This document shows positions 8,999 to 17,130 of a stretch of 64,000 bases of DNA, one piece after another. The DNA is taken from positions 28,965 through 92,964 of the forward strand of contig JBBIMW010000005.1 in NCBI GenBank assembly GCA_037444185.1, written 5' to 3'. Made by a program: the position numbers and the translations under genes. Under the pieces are notes generated by a model. It saw only the letters and a program-made list of their open reading frames with translations. It was not told the DNA's origin and did not search any database. Source of the stretch: JAILZP01 sp037444185. Lineage in GTDB: Bacteria; Bacillota; Desulfotomaculia; Desulfotomaculales; Desulfocucumaceae. Numbering within the stretch: position 1 is the first letter of the stretch; every line of letters starts with the position of its first letter.

Positions 8999-9877
8999 TT
9001 ATTTGCTGTAATCGTAAAAACCTTTGCCGGTTTTGCGGCCCCACTCTTCTTTGACATATTTCTCCACCACAATCGGGGAAGGCTTGTGGGAAGCGTCGCC
9101 GGTCTCCCGATAGCGCTCCATGCCTATATGGTATGCCAGATCTATCCCGGTAAGGTCCATTAGACGGAAGGGTCCCAGGGGGTGACCCAGTGCCAGTGTC
9201 ACGGCGGTGTCTATGTCTTCGCAAGAGGCCACCCCCATGTCGTGGATATACAATGCCTCATGGTTTATGGCGGCTACGATGCGGTTGACAAGAAAGCCGT
9301 ATATTTCCTTTTTGAGCACTATGGGAATTTTTCCGATATCTTTGGTAAGATCGGAAATTTTTCCGGCGGTTTCATCGGACGTGTGGGGCCCCTGCACCAC
9401 CTCCACCAGCTTCATCACCAGGGCCGGATTGAAAAAGTGCATGTTGCACACTTTGTCCGGACGTTTGGTGGCCGGGGCGATTTTGGAGCTGACGATAAAA
9501 GAGCTGTTGGTGGCCAGTATGGTGTGAGGCGGGCATATTTCATCCAGCTGGGCGAAAAGCTTTAACTTCAAGTCCAATTTTTCCAGTATGGCTTCAATCA
9601 CCACATCGGCATCACCGGCGGCTTCCCCGAGGTTATCGGTGAAGGATATATTCGCCCTGGCCTGGCGGGCGGCCTCCTCGGTCATTTTTCCCTTGGCCAC
9701 CCTGTCCGGAAGGTATGTGCCGGCAAAAATCTCAGCCTTGCTTAAAATCTCGGGGCTGATGTCGGTGCATTTCACATTGTAGCCGGCAATGGCGCAACAA
9801 AGGGCGATCTGGTGCCCCATGTTGCCCGCCCCTATCACGCAGATGTTTTTGATGCCGGGTATTGTCATTTTCCCCAT
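8999..9877 (-). CDS. hbd: 3-hydroxybutyryl-CoA dehydrogenase
   Basis: NAD(P)-dependent dehydrogenase of 292 residues, (S)-3-hydroxyacyl-CoA to acetoacetyl-CoA. The N-terminal Rossmann loop is ICVIGAGNMGHQIAL; ATNSSFIVSSKIA and the catalytic His in MHFFNPALVMKLVEVV are present, as is the C-terminal domain motif GFLVNRIVAAINHEA and the end-motif GRKTGKGFYDYSK, which is nearly invariant in this family. Start is ATG 9877 (a second in-frame ATG lies three codons in). It sits between the 4-hydroxybutyryl-CoA dehydratase and thiolase genes, so the operon encodes consecutive reactions. Confidence 0.96.
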   Translation of the reverse strand: MGKMTIPGIKNICVIGAGNMGHQIALCCAIAGYNVKCTDISPEILSKAEIFAGTYLPDRVAKGKMTEEAARQARANISFTDNLGEAAGDADVVIEAILEKLDLKLKLFAQLDEICPPHTILATNSSFIVSSKIAPATKRPDKVCNMHFFNPALVMKLVEVVQGPHTSDETAGKISDLTKDIGKIPIVLKKEIYGFLVNRIVAAINHEALYIHDMGVASCEDIDTAVTLALGHPLGPFRLMDLTGIDLAYHIGMERYRETGDASHKPSPIVVEKYVKEEWGRKTGKGFYDYSK

Positions 9878-9923
9878 CTCCTTATATTTGTTTTTTTTGG
9901 CGCGCCAAAGGCCGTTTTACGGA

Positions 9924-11351
9924 TTAGTCCCTGATTCCGGCCAGTCTTTTGGCGATGGCCTTTTTAGATTTAATGTCGTACATACCCATGATGGCTATCT
10001 TCTCCATAATGGGGGACCCGCCGCCGTGGATGCCCGCCACCTGTGCCACCCCTGCGTGGGCTGAACACAGCATGTCACTGCAGAGCCTGAAACACCGGTG
10101 CTGGTTTTCAGCGCTGATGGCGGGATTGCGCATGATGTACTTATCGAGGAAGCCCTTGGTCACAGGGTTGATAAAATCACCCTCCGGAGGCAGGGTGGCG
10201 GGCAGTCCCCCGGCTATATCGGCCAGTATTTCGTGCTCGTGGTAGACGTTTATGCCGGCATGGTAACGGGCAACATTGGTGTAGACGAAATTGGGCACAC
10301 AGGTGCCTGAAGCCGAATGGAAGGACTTTACCGCCGCCGCTATTCCGGTGCCGTAAACCAATTCCGCCACCGCCACCAAGTCGGCCAGCTTATCCCGCAC
10401 ATGGGGGGCTTTTTCAATGCCGTTGTATTCGGCCGCCAGGGCGGTGGCCCCCATGATTACATCGGTGACCGCGGGCTTGCACCCGGTGTAGCTGTGCCGG
10501 TGATAGTTGGCGAACTGGATGGCCAGCTGGCCGGCAAAGGCCGTTTCTCCACATAGGAAGACCCTTTCTTTGGGCACAAAAACATTATCGAACACCGTCA
10601 GGGAGTCTGCGGATCCATAATTTTCAATGGGGGCCCTCAGCTTTTTCCTGCCCCTGATATTGCTGGTCCGGCAGATCAGGTAAACTCCTTCGGTATCCGC
10701 CGGTACGGCGAAGGCCACCGCCCAATCTGCATCCTTCTCCGTCATGAACCTGGTGGGCACCACTATCAGCTCATCGGCGTAAGGACCTATGGTATTGTGG
10801 GCCTTGGCCCCCCTCACCACTATGCCGTCCTCCCGCTTCTCCACCACCCTCAGGTAGAGATCCGGGTCCACCTGCTCAAAGGGCCTTTTGGAACGGTCGC
10901 CCTTGGCGTCGGTCTGGGCGCAGTTGCCCACCAGATCATTATCCTGATAATATTTAAGATACTTGAGAAATCTTTCGTGGTAGTCCGTGCCCATGGCCAG
11001 ATCGCAGTCCCTGGTGACCACCGACAGGGCGTTCAGTGCGTCCACCCCCATGCAGCGCTGGATGCAACCTCCTACGTACTGGCACAGAAACCGGGTCATT
11101 TCCTGCTTTTTCATCAAATCTTCCGCGCCCTGGTGAATATGGGTGAAACGGTTTATTGTTTCTCCCGTTATGTGGGACCTGGCTGTCATCAGGCCTTCGT
11201 ATTTGGGATTGGCTGCAAAATCAAATGTTTCCGCAATCACATTCTGTCCGCCGGTTAACCTGGGGTCGTCCCTTTCCAGCAGTTCTCCGTCAACATAGAC
11301 GTTTTTGCGCATGGAACGCAACTTTTCTCTGTATTGGTCGGCGGTCCTCAT
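9924..11351 (-). CDS. abfD: 4-hydroxybutyryl-CoA dehydratase / vinylacetyl-CoA isomerase, copy 1
   Basis: [4Fe-4S]- and FAD-containing enzyme of 475 residues that dehydrates 4-hydroxybutyryl-CoA to crotonyl-CoA by a ketyl-radical mechanism. The four cluster ligands known from the Clostridium aminobutyricum enzyme (Cys99, Cys103, His292, Cys299) are matched in place by Cys96 and Cys100 (CIQRC), His284 and Cys291 (HRHSYTGC), with the same 3- and 7-residue spacing. This separates it from the flavin-only 4-hydroxyphenylacetate 3-hydroxylases of the same superfamily. First gene of the minus operon, transcribed from a perfect sigma-54 promoter at 11475-11489. A second paralogue lies at 15618-17063. 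Confidence 0.94.
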   Translation of the reverse strand: MRTADQYREKLRSMRKNVYVDGELLERDDPRLTGGQNVIAETFDFAANPKYEGLMTARSHITGETINRFTHIHQGAEDLMKKQEMTRFLCQYVGGCIQRCMGVDALNALSVVTRDCDLAMGTDYHERFLKYLKYYQDNDLVGNCAQTDAKGDRSKRPFEQVDPDLYLRVVEKREDGIVVRGAKAHNTIGPYADELIVVPTRFMTEKDADWAVAFAVPADTEGVYLICRTSNIRGRKKLRAPIENYGSADSLTVFDNVFVPKERVFLCGETAFAGQLAIQFANYHRHSYTGCKPAVTDVIMGATALAAEYNGIEKAPHVRDKLADLVAVAELVYGTGIAAAVKSFHSASGTCVPNFVYTNVARYHAGINVYHEHEILADIAGGLPATLPPEGDFINPVTKGFLDKYIMRNPAISAENQHRCFRLCSDMLCSAHAGVAQVAGIHGGGSPIMEKIAIMGMYDIKSKKAIAKRLAGIRD

Positions 11352-11474
11352 TTTTCATTCCTCCTCGCTAAATTTAATTTCCCCATCACCCTTTGTTGCG
11401 GCTTACTGTTGCGGCATGCCAAGGTTTATTCCGGTTCCCGGCTTAAGGTTATTACCGTGAAAATATATAATCAC

Positions 11475-11489
11475 GCAATTATCATGCCA
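11475..11489 (-). promoter_or_regulatory. Sigma-54 promoter of the 4-hydroxybutyryl-CoA dehydratase operon
   Basis: On the minus strand the sequence reads TGGCAT-GATAA-TTGC, a full match to the sigma-54 -24/-12 consensus. The first gene (start at 11351) is about 125 bp downstream. A matching divergent promoter lies at 11722-11736. Confidence 0.82.
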
Positions 11490-11663
11490 GTTTGATATGC
11501 CTTTACCCTTGAGTGCAATACCGGCGATTGGCATGACTGTATGTCTGCCGTCCGGGCGCCGTGCATGTCCATTTTTAAGACCTTTAGTGCAATTGGAAAA
11601 CAATCTTCGGGGGAGGGAATCGCATGATGGACGTTGACTTTCTTGTGGATTGTCTTGAAACAG

Positions 11664-11713
11664 CCATATGTCTGGCATATGGTGGTTGCGGCCGGGAAAC
11701 CTGGTTCCCGGCC
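11664..11713. promoter_or_regulatory. Two inverted repeats between divergent sigma-54 promoters (candidate activator sites)
   Basis: CCATATG-TCTGG-CATATGG at 11664-11682 is a 7-bp dyad with a 5-bp spacer. GGCCGGGAA-ACCTGG-TTCCCGGCC at 11690-11713 is a 9-bp dyad. They lie between the two outward-facing sigma-54 promoters in the 467-bp gene-free interval 11352-11818, where enhancer sites for a bacterial enhancer-binding protein are expected. A copy of the half-sequence GGTTCCCGGC recurs at 11433-11442 in the leader of the minus operon. Function is inferred from position and symmetry only. Confidence 0.5.
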
Positions 11714-11721
11714 GGACATTC

Positions 11722-11736
11722 TGGCACAATTAATGC
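11722..11736 (+). promoter_or_regulatory. Sigma-54 promoter of the crotonase / acyl-CoA ligase unit
   Basis: TGGCAC-AATTA-ATGC keeps the diagnostic GG and GC dinucleotides at the right spacing and differs from the consensus only in the first T of TTGC. The crotonase gene starts about 80 bp downstream. Confidence 0.72.
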
Positions 11737-11818
11737 ATAGTACTCGCATTTATGAAGGGATTAATTATTAACATTGCAAAAGGGCTGTTTAATAATTTTA
11801 TACGAGGGGGATATGCAA

Positions 11819-12592
11819 ATGGATTTGGCAAAATTGCTGATTGAGAAGGAAGATGGGTGCGTTGTGGCCACCATCAACAATCCGCCGGCCAACGCCCTGG
11901 GTCCGGAGGTGCTGAGCAATTTGAACGACCTTCTTGAACAATGCCGCGAGGACAGCGAGATCAGGGTGATAATCATTACGGGGGCGGGGGAGAAGCTGTT
12001 CTGCGCCGGGGCTGACATCAAGGGGTTCGCCTCCATTCAGGGAGGCAAAGGGCCACGGGTTGACGGCAATGCCATTTTCTCCAAGATTGAAAACTATCCC
12101 CGGCCGGTGATAGCCGCACTGCAGGGAAGCGCCTTCGGCGGAGGATGCGAATTGGCCATGGCCTGTCACTTGAGAATAATGTCGGTGTCCGCTAAAATAG
12201 GGCTGCCGGAGGTCAAGCTGGGAATTATACCCGGCTGGGGGGGCACCCAAAGGCTGCCCAGGCTTATAGGTAAAACCAGGGCCATGGAGATGATGCTGAC
12301 CGGCAATCCCCTGACGGCGGCGGAGGCTTTGAGCTACGGCTTGGTAAACAGGACGGCGCCGGCGGGGGAGGTGTTGCTTGAGGCCAAAGCTTTGGCCGCC
12401 GGATTGGCCAAGGGGGCGCCCCTGGCGCAGAGGGAAATTATCAAAGCCGTTACCCTGGGCCTCAATACCACAGTGGATGAGGGAATAAAAATTGAAGCGG
12501 CCGGTTCTGCCGTGGTTTTCGCCAGCGAAGACGCCAAGGAAGGCACTGCGGCCTTTTTTCAAAAAAGATCTCCAAATTTCTGCGGCAAATAG
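11819..12592 (+). CDS. Enoyl-CoA hydratase (crotonase family)
   Basis: Crotonase of 257 residues, hydrating crotonyl-CoA or a similar enoyl-CoA to the 3-hydroxyacyl-CoA. Both catalytic glutamates are present with the canonical 20-residue spacing: Glu111 in GGGCELAMA and Glu131 in GLPEVKLGIIPGWGGTQRL. The oxyanion-hole loops CAGADIKGF and AFGGG are intact. I chose the ATG at 11819, eight bases after GAGGGGG, over an ATG two codons earlier and a longer unsupported extension. Divergent from the 4-hydroxybutyryl-CoA dehydratase operon and driven by its own sigma-54 promoter. It fills the step between crotonyl-CoA and 3-hydroxybutyryl-CoA. Confidence 0.93.
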   Translation: MDLAKLLIEKEDGCVVATINNPPANALGPEVLSNLNDLLEQCREDSEIRVIIITGAGEKLFCAGADIKGFASIQGGKGPRVDGNAIFSKIENYPRPVIAALQGSAFGGGCELAMACHLRIMSVSAKIGLPEVKLGIIPGWGGTQRLPRLIGKTRAMEMMLTGNPLTAAEALSYGLVNRTAPAGEVLLEAKALAAGLAKGAPLAQREIIKAVTLGLNTTVDEGIKIEAAGSAVVFASEDAKEGTAAFFQKRSPNFCGK

Positions 12593-12601
12593 CTGAACCA
12601 T

Positions 12602-12663
12602 GAGGCTGTACCCGGCTATGTCTGTTTGGTGTCGTGCAAATGAGTTTTACAATACTCTCCCAG
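12602..12663 (+). repeat. Short dispersed repeat, copy 1 (ends GAGGCTGT...CCAG)
   Basis: A 62-bp element lying between the crotonase stop and the ligase ribosome-binding site. It starts GAGGCTGTACCCGGCT (15 of 16 bases shared with 51070-51085) and ends with a 26-nt block, 12638-12663, that is identical at 23 of 26 positions to 51044-51069. See the related element at 50934-51069. Confidence 0.6.
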
Positions 12664-12692
12664 TCGGATGTCCATTAAAAGGAGGAATTTCA

Positions 12693-14321
12693 ATGGATTT
12701 TCCAAGGCCATATTTGAAGAATTACGAGGGCGGAGGAGTGGCGTGGGATCTGAAAGAAAGACCCCGGCCGCTGCATAATCTGCTTTTTACTTCAGCCGGA
12801 AAAAATCCTGAAAAGACAGCCATTATATTCTTCGGGCACAAGGTGTCCTATGGGCAGCTGGCCGGCGCTGTTTCGAGGAGCGCTTCCGCGCTGCGTGAAA
12901 TGGGCCTGCGCAAGGGGGACAGGGTGGCGGTGATGTTGCCCAACTGCCCTGACTTTGTTATAGCGTATTATGCAACCCTGAGTCTGGGAGGCATCGTGGT
13001 CAATACCAACCCCATGTACGTGGAAAGGGAAATTGAATATCAGTTAAACGATTCAGGCTCCAGGATAATTGTCACTTTGGCCGATCTGTACCCCCGGGTG
13101 AAAAATGTGCGGGCCAACACCCCCCTGGAGAAAGTGCTGCTGACCGGATTCGCGGGCAAACCGGAAGCCATGCCTGACGAAACGCTTTGGTTCCCCGACC
13201 TTTATGCCGTGGACCGCCCCCCGGCGCCTCCGGCGGAGATAGACCCACTGGAGGACTTGGCCGTGCTTCAGTACACAGGGGGGACCACCGGGGTCTCCAA
13301 AGGGGCCATGCTGACCCACGCCAATCTCTTTTACAACGCTGTGCAGACAAATCATTTTTTCGTGGGAGAAGAGAAAAAGCAATTGATTTTGTCCGTTCTG
13401 CCCCTTTTCCACGTATATGGCATGTCCTCCTGCATGAATCTGGCCATGGTGGCGGGCACCACCATGATTTTGGTGCCGCGGTTCATACCCGAGGAAGTAG
13501 CCGGCATTATCAGTCAGTACAAACCGACGTTTTTTCCGGGTGTCCCCGCCATGTTCATAGCACTGAAAAATTGCCCGGATTTCAAAGATCCCCAAAATGT
13601 CATGGTTTACAATTCCGGGGCCGCTCCTTTGCCTCTCGAAATATGGCATCATTACAACAAACTTTTTGAAGACACCGATACCGTAATGAGTGAGGGCTAC
13701 GGGCTGTCCGAGTGCTCTCCCGTCAGTCATTGCAACCCTTTCTTCGGGCCGGGGCCGAAGCCGGGCAGTGTGGGCATACCCTTTCCCGGGACGGATTCCG
13801 CCGTGGTGGATTTGGAAACCGGAACCAGGGTGCTTCCGGTGGGAGAAGTCGGCGAGCTGATTATAAAAGGCCCCCAGGTGATGAAGGGTTATTGGAACAT
13901 GCCGGAGCAAACCGCCCTGACTCTAAGGGGAGACTGGCTTTACACCGGAGATATGGGCAGGATGGACGAAGAAGGATACTTTTTTATCGTGGACCGCAAA
14001 AAAGATATAATTATCGCCGGTGGCTACAACATTTATCCCCGGGAGGTGGAGGAGGTGCTGTATGACCATCCGAAAGTCCAGGAGGTGGTGGTGGCGGGCA
14101 TTCCAGACGAGTACCGGGGGGAAACGGTGAAGGCGTATATAGTGCTGAAGGAGGGGCAGACCGCCACCCCGGAGGAAATGACAAATTTCTGCCGTGAAAA
14201 ACTGGCCCCTTACAAGGTGCCCAAAATGGTGGAGTTTCGCGCCAGTCTGCCGAAATCGGCGGTGGGCAAGATGTTGCGCAGGATACTGATAGAAGAGGAA
14301 AGGAAGAAACAGACCGGATGA
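12693..14321 (+). CDS. Medium/long-chain acyl-CoA ligase (AMP-forming)
   Basis: ATP-dependent acyl-CoA synthetase of 542 residues in the ANL superfamily. The AMP-binding P-loop is YTGGTTGVSKGAM; GYGLSECSP is the adenine-site motif; YTGDMGRMDEEGYFFIVDRK contains the conserved Asp and hinge; GGYNIYPREVEEVL and KSAVGKMLRR carry the C-terminal catalytic Lys. The start at 12693 is preceded by AAAGGAGGAATTTCA. A longer in-frame extension upstream runs through a repeat element and is rejected. It would activate the free acid (for example 4-hydroxybutyrate, crotonate or a medium-chain acid) for the surrounding CoA pathway. Chain length is not decidable here. Confidence 0.93.
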   Translation: MDFPRPYLKNYEGGGVAWDLKERPRPLHNLLFTSAGKNPEKTAIIFFGHKVSYGQLAGAVSRSASALREMGLRKGDRVAVMLPNCPDFVIAYYATLSLGGIVVNTNPMYVEREIEYQLNDSGSRIIVTLADLYPRVKNVRANTPLEKVLLTGFAGKPEAMPDETLWFPDLYAVDRPPAPPAEIDPLEDLAVLQYTGGTTGVSKGAMLTHANLFYNAVQTNHFFVGEEKKQLILSVLPLFHVYGMSSCMNLAMVAGTTMILVPRFIPEEVAGIISQYKPTFFPGVPAMFIALKNCPDFKDPQNVMVYNSGAAPLPLEIWHHYNKLFEDTDTVMSEGYGLSECSPVSHCNPFFGPGPKPGSVGIPFPGTDSAVVDLETGTRVLPVGEVGELIIKGPQVMKGYWNMPEQTALTLRGDWLYTGDMGRMDEEGYFFIVDRKKDIIIAGGYNIYPREVEEVLYDHPKVQEVVVAGIPDEYRGETVKAYIVLKEGQTATPEEMTNFCREKLAPYKVPKMVEFRASLPKSAVGKMLRRILIEEERKKQTG

Positions 14322-14412
14322 TTGGCCGGTGCTGGATAAAATGGCCGGCCCGCCGTTGTCCGGAGCAATCCGGGCTTGAATATTGATACTAAAAAAATAA
14401 GGGGTACTGTTT

Positions 14413-15525
14413 ATGATTAAATCAAGACTTTGCGACCTGATCGGAATCAGGCATCCCATCATCCAGGCGGGAATGGGACCTTTTGGAACCAACAAACTGT
14501 GTGTCGCGTCTTCGAATGCCGGTGTCCTGGGACTGATCAGCTCGAGCGGCATCGCATCCAAGGATAGCCAGCCGGAAATCTATGATTATTTTTGCCGGAC
14601 CGGCGGCGCCGATCCCGGAGCCGATCAGGAAACCATTCTGAGAACCATCTTTCAGCAGACACTGGATCAGACAAGGGAAGCGCAGGGCATCTTCGGTGTC
14701 AATGTAATGGTGGCGGCTGAGATGAGGGAGGTGGCCGCGCTAATCATAAAAACAATGATGAAGGCCCGGGAAGAGGATCCGGAAATGAAAAAAAGGTTCA
14801 GGGTCCTTGTAACTTCTGCCGGCGATCCCCTGCCCTGGGCGGAAACCATTAAAAAGACCGACCTTATTTGGATGCACGTAATGCCTTCCGTCAAAGCCGC
14901 ACTGCGTTGCAAGAAAGCAGGCGTCGACGTGATTGTGGCCTCCGGTCATGAAGGCGGCTTTCACATATCCTGGGAACCGGTCCACTCCATGGTCCTGCTT
15001 CCCGCCGTAGTGGAGGCGGTTTCCGACGAGAAGACTATGGTTGTGGGCGCCGGCGGATTCTGCGACGGGAAAACACTGGCCGCAGCCCTGGTTATGGGTG
15101 CCGATGGAGTCCAAATGGGAACGCGGTTTTTGACTACGGAGGAAAGCGATTTTCATCAGATTTGGAAAGAGGGCGTCGTCGCGGCCGGCGACCGGGGAAC
15201 CCTCGTAGCCCGCGGTTTTGTCGGGCCAGCCCGCTGGCTTAAGACAAACCGGAGTGAAGAGCATGCGAAGAACACCTTGCAAAAGTCGCCCGGCGTGTTC
15301 CTGGGTACTCCTGACGACTACACCAACATTGATATGTCTTTGATCGATTTTGAGATAGAATCCATCAATGCCGTCTACAAGGGTGACAGGGAAAAGGCAT
15401 TGCTTGCCGCCGGCGAATCTGCGCAGCGCGTCAACGATATGCCGAAGGTGAGCGATATGGTACAAGGAATTGTTAAGGAAGCCGAAGAAATATTAAAGGG
15501 CGTCCGGGCGAAATTCCTGGTCTGA
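14413..15525 (+). CDS. Nitronate monooxygenase-like FMN protein (2-nitropropane dioxygenase family)
   Basis: FMN-binding TIM-barrel protein of 370 residues. The N-terminus IRHPIIQAGMGPFGTNKL and the phosphate-binding region GAGGFCDGKTLAAALVMGADGVQMGTRF near residues 215-240 are characteristic; VIVASGHEGGFH near 175 carries the conserved His. In anaerobes this family is often misannotated as nitronate monooxygenase or enoyl-ACP reductase II and the true substrate is unknown. Downstream of the acyl-CoA ligase (91 bp gap) and followed by a terminator, it may belong to the same transcript. A role in flavin-dependent reduction of an enoyl intermediate is possible but not shown. Confidence 0.85.
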   Translation: MIKSRLCDLIGIRHPIIQAGMGPFGTNKLCVASSNAGVLGLISSSGIASKDSQPEIYDYFCRTGGADPGADQETILRTIFQQTLDQTREAQGIFGVNVMVAAEMREVAALIIKTMMKAREEDPEMKKRFRVLVTSAGDPLPWAETIKKTDLIWMHVMPSVKAALRCKKAGVDVIVASGHEGGFHISWEPVHSMVLLPAVVEAVSDEKTMVVGAGGFCDGKTLAAALVMGADGVQMGTRFLTTEESDFHQIWKEGVVAAGDRGTLVARGFVGPARWLKTNRSEEHAKNTLQKSPGVFLGTPDDYTNIDMSLIDFEIESINAVYKGDREKALLAAGESAQRVNDMPKVSDMVQGIVKEAEEILKGVRAKFLV

Positions 15526-15546
15526 TCGGCTATGCTGCCAGGTGAA

Positions 15547-15576
15547 AGCCAGGAGGGCATCACTCCTGGCTTTTTT
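15547..15576 (+). terminator. Rho-independent terminator after the nitronate monooxygenase-like gene
   Basis: AGCCAGGAG (15547-15555) pairs with CTCCTGGCT (15563-15571) around a 7-nt loop and runs into a T-tract. The next gene starts 42 bp beyond it. Confidence 0.88.
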
Positions 15577-15617
15577 GCCAGCTAATTGCCAGGATTTGCA
15601 AAAGGAGTGTGATTTGT

Positions 15618-17063
15618 ATGAAAACAGCGCAGGAATACATCGACAGCATTAAAAGGCTTAAATTCAATGCCTACGCCATGGGCAGAAAAATCGACTGCCC
15701 GTCTGAAAATCCCCTCGTCATCCCGTCATTGAACGCCGTGGCCATGACATATGAGCTGGCCGGGGATCCTTCGTGCCAGGGGCTGACCACCGCCGTATCG
15801 CATTTGACGGGTGACACGATAAACCGGTTCACCCATATTCACCGCAGCGCCGGGGACCTTGTGAACAAGGTCAAGATGCAAAGACTCCTGGGCCAGAGGA
15901 CCGGAACCTGTTTTCAGCGCTGTGTGGGCATGGATGCCATGAACGCCCTGGCCAGCACGACATTTGAAATGGACCGGGAAATGGGTACCGGCTACCACAG
16001 CAGATTTAACAGTTTTTTGCGGCATGTGCAGCAAAATGATCTAGTATGCGACGGCGCCATGACCGATCCCAAGGGTGACAGGGGAAAACGCCCGGGCCAG
16101 CAGGACGATCCCGATCTTTTTTTGCGGGTGGTGGAGGAAAGCGATGAAGGCATGGTGGTGAGGGGGGCCAAACTGCACCAAACCGGAGCGCTCAATTCCC
16201 ACGAAATTATTGTTATGCCCACGCTCTCCCTGCGGGAGGATGAATCGGAATATGCCGTCTCCTTCGCCGTACCCAGCGACAGCCCCGGCATCACTTACAT
16301 ACTGGGCCGGCAAGCCTCGGACACCAGAAAAATGGAGGGAGGGGGGATCGATACCGGCAATGCCAGGTTCGGAGGGCAGGAGTGTCTGGTGATTTTTGAA
16401 AATGTATTTGTGCCCAGGGAAAGGATATTTATGTGCCGGGAGGCGAAGTATGCCGGAATGCTGGTGGAGCGCTTCGCGGGCTACCACAGGCAAAGCTACG
16501 GAGGCTGCAAGGTGGGCGTGGGGGATGTGCTCATAGGGGCGGTGGCCAACCTCTTAGATTACCACGGGCTGAGCAATGCCGCCCACGCCAGGGACAAACT
16601 GGTGGAGATGATACATCTCAACGAAACATTATATGCCTGCGGACTGGCCTGCTCCACCGAAGGGGCCGCCACCGGTTCCGGCGTATACCTGATTGATTTG
16701 CTGTTGGCCAATGTGTGCAAGCTGAATGTTACAAGGTTCCCGTATGAGATAGCAAGGCTGGCCGAGGATTTGGCGGGGGGCCTGATGGTGACCGCCCCCT
16801 CGGAATTTGATTTGAAGAATACTGAAACCGGCCCCTATATTGAGAAATATCTGAGGGGAATAAGCGGAATATCGGCGGAGTGCCGCCTAAGGATGCTCAG
16901 GCTGGTGGAAAACATCACCCTGGGGGCGGCGGCGGTGGCTTACAGGACCGAATCCATGCACGGCGCGGGGTCTCCCCAGGCCATGAAGGTGATGATAACC
17001 AGACAGGCCCGGCTGGAGGAAAAGAAGAGGATGGCCCGGGTGCTGGCGGGGCTGAAGGACTGA
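15618..17063 (+). CDS. abfD: 4-hydroxybutyryl-CoA dehydratase, copy 2
   Basis: Second [4Fe-4S]/FAD dehydratase of 481 residues. All four cluster ligands are conserved: Cys98 and Cys102 in CFQRC, His290 and Cys297 in HRQSYGGC. It differs through most of its length from copy 1 at 9924-11351, so it is an old paralogue and not a recent duplication. The ATG at 15618 lies 10 bases after AAAGGAG; an upstream GTG (15609) overlaps that site. It is separated by a terminator from the upstream gene and followed 67 bp later by a sigma-54 activator gene, which may control it. It may act on a substituted 4-hydroxyacyl-CoA rather than the same substrate. Confidence 0.92.
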   Translation: MKTAQEYIDSIKRLKFNAYAMGRKIDCPSENPLVIPSLNAVAMTYELAGDPSCQGLTTAVSHLTGDTINRFTHIHRSAGDLVNKVKMQRLLGQRTGTCFQRCVGMDAMNALASTTFEMDREMGTGYHSRFNSFLRHVQQNDLVCDGAMTDPKGDRGKRPGQQDDPDLFLRVVEESDEGMVVRGAKLHQTGALNSHEIIVMPTLSLREDESEYAVSFAVPSDSPGITYILGRQASDTRKMEGGGIDTGNARFGGQECLVIFENVFVPRERIFMCREAKYAGMLVERFAGYHRQSYGGCKVGVGDVLIGAVANLLDYHGLSNAAHARDKLVEMIHLNETLYACGLACSTEGAATGSGVYLIDLLLANVCKLNVTRFPYEIARLAEDLAGGLMVTAPSEFDLKNTETGPYIEKYLRGISGISAECRLRMLRLVENITLGAAAVAYRTESMHGAGSPQAMKVMITRQARLEEKKRMARVLAGLKD

Positions 17064-17130
17064 CGGCGGCGGGGCAGGAACATTTTTGGAGCCGGATATT
17101 GCTATTATAAATTTGGGGGAGTTTGCTGCT

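Noticed and set aside
12600..12692. N-terminal extension of the acyl-CoA ligase
   Set aside because: The extension is translated repeat sequence without a ribosome-binding site; the ATG at 12693 has a strong one.
15566..15580. TGGC...TGCC as a sigma-54 promoter before the second dehydratase
   Set aside because: Spacing between GG and GC is too short, and the bases belong to a terminator stem and T-run.
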